A DNA stretch of 38,299 bases from Lachnospiraceae bacterium (GTDB lineage Bacteria; Bacillota; Clostridia; Lachnospirales; Lachnospiraceae), in the NCBI GenBank assembly GCA_029054245.1, contig JAIDFQ010000080.1:1-38299 (forward strand). Reading direction: 5' to 3'. This document shows, piece by piece, positions 25,162 through 32,175 of this stretch; the stretch's first letter is position 1; the number at the start of each line of letters is the position of its first letter. The notes below the pieces were generated by a model, which made no database searches, was not told where the DNA came from, and was given only the letters and a program-made list of their open reading frames with translations. Made by a program: the position numbers and the translations under genes.

Positions 25162-25778
25162 CGGATGTGTTCTTTTAAGTTGTCATCTTCAAAATCAAAC
25201 ACACATCGTTCAAATGCGTTTATGATGTGGGTATCCATATATTTGTCGTAGCGTTTGTGCTTTCGACCGTAGGACATATGTACATGTCCATGGAGAAAAA
25301 ACTTAGGTTTATATTTCTCGATTAAGGATCGGAACACCTGAAATCCCTGATGGGGAAGATCCCGCCCATCATTTAATTGATAGGCGGGAGAGTGGGTCAC
25401 TAAGATGTCAAAGCCATGGTGACGCAGCAGTTGGAACCATAAACGTGCGACTCTCTTTTTCATGCCTAGCTCTGTGTACTGGTGCGGTCCCTCACGGTAC
25501 CGCATAGAGCCGCCGAGCCCCAGAATGCGGATGCCATTATGGACATAAATCTGGTCTTCAATGCAGATGCATCCTTCCGGCGGATTCTTTTCGTACTTTC
25601 CGTCATGATTTCCGTGCACATACAAAACCGGCACATTGGAAAGGGTCACAAGGAAAGAGAGGTATCGGGGATCTAAATCACCGCAGGAGATAATCAGGTC
25701 GATTCCCTCCAGCTTGCTTTTCTCGTAAAAATCCCAAAGGTATTTTGATTCTTCGTCTGCAATTGCAAGTATTTTCAT
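25158..25778 (-). CDS. Calcineurin-like metallophosphoesterase, 206 aa
   Basis: The metal-binding motifs are present, somewhat modified: AIADEE where others have D-x-H, then CGDLDPRY, GNHDGKY, THSPAYQ and LHGHVHMSYG. The altered first motif (Asp kept, His replaced) suggests changed metal use or lower activity. The substrate is unknown. It is the last gene of a leftward operon, eight bases behind the ParB-like/BMP gene, and overlaps the end of the opposing GTPase gene by four bases. Confidence 0.8.
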   Translation of the reverse strand: MKILAIADEESKYLWDFYEKSKLEGIDLIISCGDLDPRYLSFLVTLSNVPVLYVHGNHDGKYEKNPPEGCICIEDQIYVHNGIRILGLGGSMRYREGPHQYTELGMKKRVARLWFQLLRHHGFDILVTHSPAYQLNDGRDLPHQGFQVFRSLIEKYKPKFFLHGHVHMSYGRKHKRYDKYMDTHIINAFERCVFDFEDDNLKEHIR

Positions 25779-25785
25779 ATGTAAA

Positions 25786-27696
25786 TCAGCCTTCCTCTTT
25801 GATTACTCCCTGCTGATTGATGACAGGCGCCGCCTGTTCATTCAAGTCTTCCTTTTTGGGGATGGATCCAATTACATTTTCTGCCAGCCAGTCCATGCTC
25901 ATGATTTCTTCTGGTGTCAGTTTTCTTTCCGGGTCATCTATCACAATGCCTGTCTGAGAATATAAGATGCCCGAAAAAGGATTAAATAATTCAGAGCTAA
26001 TGGTAGATTTTAACAATTCCACCAGCCGCTTGGTTCCGATGGGAAGATGATTGGACCATACCACGTCTATTACGCCTGCGGACATGCCCCACCAATAGTT
26101 GATTGCCTTGGAGGAGGCAGACTTTTCATCATATTTCCAAGTGCCGTCTACAATCGTCCGAAGGAGCTGTTCATAAAATTTGCCCCAGTGATACAGTGGA
26201 ACAGCGAGATTTCTGGGGTGTTCGCCTTCCATGTGGTACAGTCCGAAAAAGCGGGAAGTTTCCTCGGGGATGGTCATATCTCTTCCCGAAATACAAGTAG
26301 ATTGTGTCTGCCTGATCCGCTCGTCGATATCCACTTCCTTCATACTGGACCATTCAAGATAAACCTTTGCTCTGGGGTTGATCATTTTTGCACCTAAGGC
26401 GAAGGCATTGATATTGGCGATGGTGCCGTAAATCGGATAGTCTGCAATATAGGTCAGATGATCGTTTGCCGCCATTGCGCCGGCGATGGCGCCCATCAGG
26501 AATTTTGCTTCGTGCATCCGGGAATAGTAGGTACGGATATAGCGATGGGAGGTATTTAAGGAGCAGTTTAAAATGCGCACTTCCGGGTGGTCGATGGCTG
26601 CTTTTACACTTGCCTGTACAAACGTGGGAGTGGTAGTAAAAATCAGATTGCAGCCTTCAGCAATTGCCTGCTCGATCAATTCATCTGCATTTTCGGGTGT
26701 CCCGTTTTCATAACATACTGTCTGCAGCTCTTCGGGGAAAGTCTGCTCCAGATAGAGTCTGCCCAACTCGTGGGCGTAAGTCCAGGCGGAGGTGCCGGAG
26801 GTCTTCTCGTAAATAAAGGCAGCTTTCAGCTTCGGGGAGCTTACCGGCAGAAGGATACTAAGAAGCGGCTTCTTTTCTTGGCAGGGATTCATTTTCAAAT
26901 CAATTTCCTGGTCTTCCTGCAGAAGCTCAAACTCTTCCCAGCTCTTTGCAATCAGAGCTTTTAATTCGTTTGTGGTTTTATCTTCTACCTCTTCATATCC
27001 ATGCAGTGTGATAAAAGCAAGAAAAGCATCTCCGGGGGTGATGTGCAGTTTGTTGCCGCCCTTTGCCATGTATTCCGCTTTGAACTGGGTGTAAAGCGCG
27101 CTGAATGCAAGGAGATCCTCGTGGCTCCACATTTCGCCCGGTTCTTTCCCTACTGCTTTTTGCAGTTTGGCAAAATTACCTTCCTGGGAAAACCAGATGT
27201 AATTGATAGGCGCGGATTGATAGAACTCCATAAATTCATAATAAATTTTATTCTCTTTGTCCTCGCTGCGTTTTGGAACGATTCGTATGACATTCCCTGG
27301 AATGGAGACCGCGCCGTGGTACTTCATAACGCTGACACGCTTATTTCCCTCCAGTATATAGAATTTGTTCATGTATTCGTAAGCCTTGATCGGGTCGCGG
27401 ATGCCTTCCTGCACGTGGCTGGTACTGAGCGCCGCCCATTTGCTGGCAAATTCTGAGTTCTCTTTTAGAATCGGCATGAAGTTTCCAGCAAAGGAGTTGC
27501 TTCTTCCAATTGTTTTTGTTCCCGCAATCTGTTCGGTAGGAATCTGAACGAGACCAAGTGGCATTTCGTGGTAAGCGCCCTTTTCCGGCATAATGTCGTC
27601 CAGCACTTGTAAGGTGGGTTTTTCTCCCCGTAGCATACGCATCTGGTAGTCTCTTTTGCCCAGTTTATACGCTTTGCTGTAATCTTCTCTTCCCAT
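25786..27696 (-). CDS. Cytoplasmic ParB-like/BMP-domain fusion protein, 636 aa
   Basis: There is no signal peptide or lipobox. The N-terminal 150 residues include VQIPTEQIAGTKTIGR and, near 105-128, FYILEGNKRVSVMKYHG, which resembles the core of ParB/sulfiredoxin-like domains. After a helical region (about 160-280), residues from about 285 on form a BMP/PnrA-type periplasmic-binding fold (LKAAFIYEKTSGTSAWTYAHE, then YGTIANINAFALGAKM). PnrA-type domains bind purine nucleosides outside the cell; here the domain would be inside, so it may sense a nucleoside-like ligand. No ABC ATPase or permease is adjacent. The start ATG 27696 is six bases after GGAGG. Confidence 0.7.
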   Translation of the reverse strand: MGREDYSKAYKLGKRDYQMRMLRGEKPTLQVLDDIMPEKGAYHEMPLGLVQIPTEQIAGTKTIGRSNSFAGNFMPILKENSEFASKWAALSTSHVQEGIRDPIKAYEYMNKFYILEGNKRVSVMKYHGAVSIPGNVIRIVPKRSEDKENKIYYEFMEFYQSAPINYIWFSQEGNFAKLQKAVGKEPGEMWSHEDLLAFSALYTQFKAEYMAKGGNKLHITPGDAFLAFITLHGYEEVEDKTTNELKALIAKSWEEFELLQEDQEIDLKMNPCQEKKPLLSILLPVSSPKLKAAFIYEKTSGTSAWTYAHELGRLYLEQTFPEELQTVCYENGTPENADELIEQAIAEGCNLIFTTTPTFVQASVKAAIDHPEVRILNCSLNTSHRYIRTYYSRMHEAKFLMGAIAGAMAANDHLTYIADYPIYGTIANINAFALGAKMINPRAKVYLEWSSMKEVDIDERIRQTQSTCISGRDMTIPEETSRFFGLYHMEGEHPRNLAVPLYHWGKFYEQLLRTIVDGTWKYDEKSASSKAINYWWGMSAGVIDVVWSNHLPIGTKRLVELLKSTISSELFNPFSGILYSQTGIVIDDPERKLTPEEIMSMDWLAENVIGSIPKKEDLNEQAAPVINQQGVIKEEG

Positions 27697-27738
27697 AATC
27701 AACCTCCAAAATTGAAATGTTTATAGTGTTTATACCAG

Positions 27739-29340
27739 TTACCAGCGTTCCCAAAAAACGTAGATAATTGTGATGAAAGTAAGAATCGATAGGATTCCAC
27801 CATTAATCATATGCATACAGAATGCTTTTAGTTTTGCATGCCTGTCCTTTTCCTGCCGGAAGGACAAAGAGATATAGTATTTGTTGCCCAGTCCCAAAGC
27901 AATGGATATATAGACCAGACAGATTGCAACATAGCGGAAATCGCTGCTGCAAGTGTAAGGATAAATAATGACAAATGCTGCAAAGGAAATCAGCATGATT
28001 ACATAGCCTGCCAAAAGAAAAATGGTGTCTTCTCTGTTTGTCCGTTTATTCAGGAGCACTGCCACCAGTAAAACAGCAGTGAATATTCCAAAGATAACGG
28101 CAAACAGGAAGGTAATCTGACACAGCACGAGAAGAACGTCGGACAGATCTGTAGGATATTCCTCCGCAAACAGTGAAGTGTGAAACATAATGACCCAGGT
28201 GTTGCTGCATGCCTTGGCGCTGATGGGGTGGAAGGGAAAGGCAAAATTCCAATCAGAAAAGGCAGGAATGCCCAGCCGCTCCCATAAGCTGAAAGGAGCC
28301 GTATACATGGGAGAGGTTTCCCCCGGAACCGGAACGCCCGGCTTTTCGCTGAACCGGACTAAGTTGCGCACGATCCAGGAAAGACCGATGGGGGCAACGA
28401 CCACAGCAAATATGCAATAGTTTTTGATCCACTGAAGAATCAGGGGCTTATCCTTAGAACGGATTACGGAAACAAAATGCTTCAGGAAAAGGATGGCTAA
28501 GGGAATGGCAAGAACGGCTGAATTGAGCTTGGTAATCATACCCAGCCCGATATATAGCGCCAGACGTATGAGCCCGGCAAGGTTCTTATTCCGAAGCCAT
28601 TTTAAGGATTCCAGTATGATCAGGCACATAAAGAGAATGGTCAGCATATCATTGTTGACACTTCCTGCCATTACGATGGTGGCAGGATGGAATACCATAA
28701 AGGCGAGTGCAATGTAAAGCCCCTTTTCCCTGATTTCAAGCACTTTCAGTATCCGCCATGTGACAACCATGCACAGGCAGGAGTAAAGGAGCGTTAGAAC
28801 CTGCAGATTTTCAAAAGCAAGATCTTCCGCCACGCCGAGCAGGATGTTAAGCTGCAGCCAGATAAAGGAAAGGATATGGTGCAGCGGCGGATGATAATAG
28901 GCAAACAGTTCGTAAGGATTTAAATCCGGCAGCTTGTGAAACTTGTAAATATATTCAACATAGCCGATATGGCCAGGGTTCACGAAATCCGTGCCAATGC
29001 CTGTATAGGCGCCGGCATCATGCTGTCTGTGGTAAAGCCCGGATAAAAGCACGTAGCTGCACCGCAGAAACACGCCCAGCAGAATCATCATAAAAACAAC
29101 GCCGTTTTCGTCAAGGCGGCGGGCTGCCTTCATATAAAAGAAAATACCCGCATAAGCCAGAAAAAAGCAAGTCAGCACAAGAACCTTTGTATAATGGGTG
29201 CTGTAAAAAAAGCTGCTGCCCTGTGCGAAAGCCACAAGCAGGCAGGACAAAATAATCGTAAGGATCAGACAAAGGTTTGTCTTTTGGGCTGGGGGCATAT
29301 TTGAAATTTTTTTTGTATTTTGAAAAAGCAAGGTTTTCAT
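27739..29340 (-). CDS. GT-C fold membrane glycosyltransferase (ArnT/PMT-like), 533 aa
   Basis: This is a polytopic protein of about 11-12 helices. The first large outer loop carries RQHDAGAY with the likely catalytic Asp, and YYHPPLHH follows, as in dolichyl- or undecaprenyl-phosphate-sugar-dependent GT-C enzymes (GT39/GT83-like). These add sugars to proteins or cell-envelope polymers on the outer face. The acceptor is unknown; the lipoprotein gene just upstream is a candidate partner. The start ATG 29340 is eight bases after GAGAGG. The previous gene ends 42 bases upstream in the same direction. Confidence 0.75.
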   Translation of the reverse strand: MKTLLFQNTKKISNMPPAQKTNLCLILTIILSCLLVAFAQGSSFFYSTHYTKVLVLTCFFLAYAGIFFYMKAARRLDENGVVFMMILLGVFLRCSYVLLSGLYHRQHDAGAYTGIGTDFVNPGHIGYVEYIYKFHKLPDLNPYELFAYYHPPLHHILSFIWLQLNILLGVAEDLAFENLQVLTLLYSCLCMVVTWRILKVLEIREKGLYIALAFMVFHPATIVMAGSVNNDMLTILFMCLIILESLKWLRNKNLAGLIRLALYIGLGMITKLNSAVLAIPLAILFLKHFVSVIRSKDKPLILQWIKNYCIFAVVVAPIGLSWIVRNLVRFSEKPGVPVPGETSPMYTAPFSLWERLGIPAFSDWNFAFPFHPISAKACSNTWVIMFHTSLFAEEYPTDLSDVLLVLCQITFLFAVIFGIFTAVLLVAVLLNKRTNREDTIFLLAGYVIMLISFAAFVIIYPYTCSSDFRYVAICLVYISIALGLGNKYYISLSFRQEKDRHAKLKAFCMHMINGGILSILTFITIIYVFWERW

Positions 29341-29382
29341 TTGCATATCCTCTCGGTATTTTAGATAAATCAAAGCCGCGGT

Positions 29383-30447
29383 TTAGTAAATGGAGACCAC
29401 ATTGGCGATTTCGTTGTCTATTACTTGAAAACGCCAGATAGAATGACCGGGAAGGCGGTGCTCTGTCAGGTACCAGCAGTCGTCTATTATGGTCATGTAG
29501 TAAGGGGTGCCTCCGCCGATAAAGTGGTGGTACACATCTTCATAACTGCCCGAAGACAGGTCTTTTAAATTTTTTACGCGGATCATGCCGGCGTAATCCT
29601 GATTGCCATTGCTGTCTGTGGATATTGTAATATAGTAGTAATCCTGAATCTGCGTAAGCTGGATCATGCCAGCCATTTCGGGAGGAACGGGATATTCTTT
29701 TTTTATTTCAAAGCTGTAGAGATCCGCTTCTATGATGCTGGAATTGCCGGAAACAAAATAAATCCGGTCTTCTATGATGGTGAACGACCGTACATATATG
29801 CCAGACAGGGAAGGGATGGAACGCACTTCGGTCAGGTACATGCGGGAATCCTCCTTTGCGTGGCGGAACAGATACATTTCCCCGCTTTGGGAGCTCCACA
29901 CATAAAAGGTATCGGTATATTCATCATAAATGATAAAGTGGGGGCGGTTGCCAATATTTTGAAACTCCTGGGTAGGAACAAAAATGGTCTGCCCATTTTC
30001 ATTTTGCGCCTTCTCCATGACAAGCACCCGGTTATTTTCTGTGTCATCGATCAGATATACGAGCCCGTCGCTTGCCAGGGTGTGCCCCATGGAGATATCC
30101 TTTGTCATGATCTGCCATTCGTATAATGGATCGGTCAGATTGTCGTGATAGATAACCTGATTGTTGTAACAGTCCACTATAAAATAGGTATCCTCCACTT
30201 TTGTGATGTAAGTCGGCACATTGAGAGTCGCATTAGGGTTGTCGGGGATTGCATTTAGGGAAGAGCGGTCAAAGGAGATCAGCTCCGATTCCAGCAGATA
30301 ACCTTCCGGGATATAATCCTCTGCGGGCTGCGGTCTGGATGTGTCGCAGGCGGTAAGCAGACCGGCAATCATCCAGGCAAGGGAGAAGATACAAAGCTTT
30401 TTTATGTAGTTTATGTAAGGAAAGGGGACAAATGATAATCTATTCAT
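29383..30447 (-). CDS. Lipoprotein with beta-propeller-like repeats, 354 aa, probably leaderless mRNA
   Basis: The signal peptide ends in LLTAC with Cys34, so the protein is a surface lipoprotein. The rest is built of repeating beta strands with aromatic ends (YFIVDCYNNQVIYH, then GLVYLIDDTENNRVLVME, then FYVWSSQSGEMYLF), which suggests a beta-propeller. There are no recognisable catalytic residues. It has no ribosome binding site; the TATAAT box ends only six bases before the ATG, so the mRNA would begin at or next to the start codon. It is the first gene of a four-gene leftward operon with a membrane glycosyltransferase. Confidence 0.75.
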   Translation of the reverse strand: MNRLSFVPFPYINYIKKLCIFSLAWMIAGLLTACDTSRPQPAEDYIPEGYLLESELISFDRSSLNAIPDNPNATLNVPTYITKVEDTYFIVDCYNNQVIYHDNLTDPLYEWQIMTKDISMGHTLASDGLVYLIDDTENNRVLVMEKAQNENGQTIFVPTQEFQNIGNRPHFIIYDEYTDTFYVWSSQSGEMYLFRHAKEDSRMYLTEVRSIPSLSGIYVRSFTIIEDRIYFVSGNSSIIEADLYSFEIKKEYPVPPEMAGMIQLTQIQDYYYITISTDSNGNQDYAGMIRVKNLKDLSSGSYEDVYHHFIGGGTPYYMTIIDDCWYLTEHRLPGHSIWRFQVIDNEIANVVSIY

Positions 30448-30453
30448 AACGTT

Positions 30454-30482
30454 ATTATAGTTTTTTTGCTTTTATTGTACAA
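30454..30482 (-). promoter_or_regulatory. Promoter giving a leaderless transcript
   Basis: On the minus strand TTGTAC (30482-30477) and a perfect TATAAT (30459-30454) are 17 bases apart. The ATG at 30447 lies six bases beyond the -10 box, where transcription is expected to start. No other in-frame start with a ribosome site is visible nearby. Confidence 0.6.
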
Positions 30483-30540
30483 TGATTTTTTGTATACTAC
30501 AAATAGATTTATTTATAAGTGTACAGAAAGGAACAAAATC

Positions 30541-31653
30541 ATGACAGCTTACAAAGAAAATAAAACCTTCCGTATTTTATCGGCGATTGGCATTATTCTT
30601 GTGGTGGCAGGGCATCTGGGATACAATCTTTTTGAGATTGGGGATTTATTTCCTTATTATTCTTTTCATGTTTTTATCTTTTTGTTTGTTTCGGGATATT
30701 TTTATAAGAAGGAAGCGCAGGAGCGGATTGGAAGTTATATTGTCGGAAAGTGTATAACGCTTCTTGTGCCTTATTTTTTGTGGAATCTTTTTTATGGAAT
30801 TTTGACGAATCTCCTGCATGGAGCGGGATTTACCATTGGCGAGGCGTTGTCCTTAAGAACATTGTTCTTGTCGCCTTTTCTGGACGGGCATCAGTTTATG
30901 TATAATTTTCCGGCATGGTTTGTTCCGGCATTGTTTATGCTGGAAGTTATTAATGTGGTGATGCGAAAGATTCTGTCCCTGCTTCACTTGAATTTTGAGT
31001 GGCTGATTTTTGCAGGATGCCTTGCCGCAGGTATATTGACCGTGTGGCTGGCGATTGGCGGGCATGTGTGGGGCTATTATAAGCTGCCCGGAAGGCTGCT
31101 CTTTATGATGCCGGGATTTCAGATGGGCAGGATCTACCGTGAAAAGCTGGAAGCGCATGATACTTTAGAGGACGGACCTTATTTTCTCATTGTGATGGGA
31201 TTCCAGATTTTGATTACGATTGTGTGCGGAGGACTGGCATTCAGTGCGGTATGGGTCAGCAGTTTTGCCAACGGACCGATCGTCCCTTACCTTACTGTGG
31301 TGACTGGAATTGCCTTTTGGCTCAGGGTATCTAGGATTATAAGCGGTATTCCTTATCTGGCGGGGAAGATGGTCTATATAGGGAGGAACACTTATTCTAT
31401 TATGATGCATCATGCAGCGTGTTTTTTGCTGGTGAAGGGAGTTTTTTATTTATGCAGTCTGTATACGCCGCTGTGTAGTGAGTTCGATGTGGAAATGTTC
31501 TTTTGTGAGATTGGGTTCGTCTATCTTGCAGGAGGCGCCGAGGCGAGCAAGTGGATTTATCTTCTGGCGGGGATTGCACTGCCCCTTGGAATCGCAGAAG
31601 TGCAGCATCGTGTGGGGCAGAGGATTATGAAGATAAGGGATGGGAAGGATTAA
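30541..31653 (+). CDS. Membrane acyltransferase (acyltransferase 3 family), 370 aa
   Basis: This is a ten-helix integral membrane protein of the acyltransferase 3 family, which O-acetylates polysaccharides, peptidoglycan or lipids. The N-terminus RILSAIGIILVVAGHLG contains the conserved His in helix 1, and FIFLFVSGYFYKKE and FPAWFVPALFMLEV follow the family plan. The acceptor is unknown. AAAGGAAC precedes the ATG 30541. It is divergent from the lipoprotein/glycosyltransferase operon, which may point to a joint role in envelope decoration. Confidence 0.8.
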   Translation: MTAYKENKTFRILSAIGIILVVAGHLGYNLFEIGDLFPYYSFHVFIFLFVSGYFYKKEAQERIGSYIVGKCITLLVPYFLWNLFYGILTNLLHGAGFTIGEALSLRTLFLSPFLDGHQFMYNFPAWFVPALFMLEVINVVMRKILSLLHLNFEWLIFAGCLAAGILTVWLAIGGHVWGYYKLPGRLLFMMPGFQMGRIYREKLEAHDTLEDGPYFLIVMGFQILITIVCGGLAFSAVWVSSFANGPIVPYLTVVTGIAFWLRVSRIISGIPYLAGKMVYIGRNTYSIMMHHAACFLLVKGVFYLCSLYTPLCSEFDVEMFFCEIGFVYLAGGAEASKWIYLLAGIALPLGIAEVQHRVGQRIMKIRDGKD

Positions 31654-31658
31654 AATTG

Positions 31659-31775
31659 ATGATAGAGGGTGACGTGGTTTGTAAAGTAAATATTGTGGTT
31701 ATTAAAGGAATAAATGATTCACATATTGAAGAAATAGTCAAAAAAGTAAAAAGAATTGGAGTACCGCGCAGATGA
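31659..31775 (+). pseudogene. Remnant of a radical SAM (NifB-like) protein
   Basis: The 38-codon frame contains VCKVNIVVIKGINDSHIEE and KKVKRIGV, which matches the middle of NifB/MoaA-like radical SAM proteins (KVN-VVIPGIND-HIEEIAKKV). The Cys-rich cluster motif and everything else are missing. It starts five bases after the acyltransferase stop and has no ribosome site, so it is a leftover piece. Confidence 0.5.
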
Positions 31776-32019
31776 ATGTGGAAAGCTGGTATGAGGAGGA
31801 ATTCTATAGTAATGAATTTAGTGACATACAAAGAGTTTTAGGTATTTCTATATTGTTAGGGACTGGAGTTGCTTTCCTGTTTTTGTTACCTTCGATGCCA
31901 TGGATGGCGGAATTAGGAGTCATTAGGCAGGATTCTTTTCTGAAGGTCTCATGTCGCCCCTGCCACACCGCCCCTGTGGGCTGAACCGTCACGATTTTCC
32001 GTTGATTCTAACAAATTAT
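31772..32019 (+). other. Decayed stretch without a clear gene
   Basis: A 70-codon frame (31772-31984) has one membrane-like segment (VLGISILLGTGVAFLFLLP) but no ribosome site, and its C-terminal end (CRPCHTAPVG) looks non-coding. Together with the radical SAM remnant it suggests an old deletion junction. Nothing else is evident. Confidence 0.35.
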
Positions 32020-32048
32020 TTGACAAGGCGCAGCCTCTATGGTAAACT
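32020..32048 (+). promoter_or_regulatory. Promoter of the His/Cys repeat protein gene
   Basis: TTGACA (32020-32025) and TAAACT (32043-32048) are 17 bases apart. A transcript would start near 32055 and pass through a terminator before reaching the gene at 32176. Confidence 0.55.
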
Positions 32049-32104
32049 GAACCCACTTACCGCTTAGAAATCTAATCAAGTGAATCGTGTATTATGAACA
32101 ATTG

Positions 32105-32139
32105 ACCTGTCTATGGAAATACCATGGACAGGTTTTTTT
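32105..32139 (+). terminator. Intrinsic terminator in the leader of the repeat protein gene
   Basis: ACCTGTCTATGG pairs with its complement (12 pairs, one U-G) over a five-base loop and is followed by seven T residues. It lies between the promoter at 32020 and the gene at 32176, so it would act as an attenuator. A small hairpin (GCTGC/GCAGC, 32142-32156) follows just before the ribosome site. Confidence 0.8.
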
Positions 32140-32175
32140 GCGCTGCTATAGGCAGCAGAAAAGGAGAATCACGAA

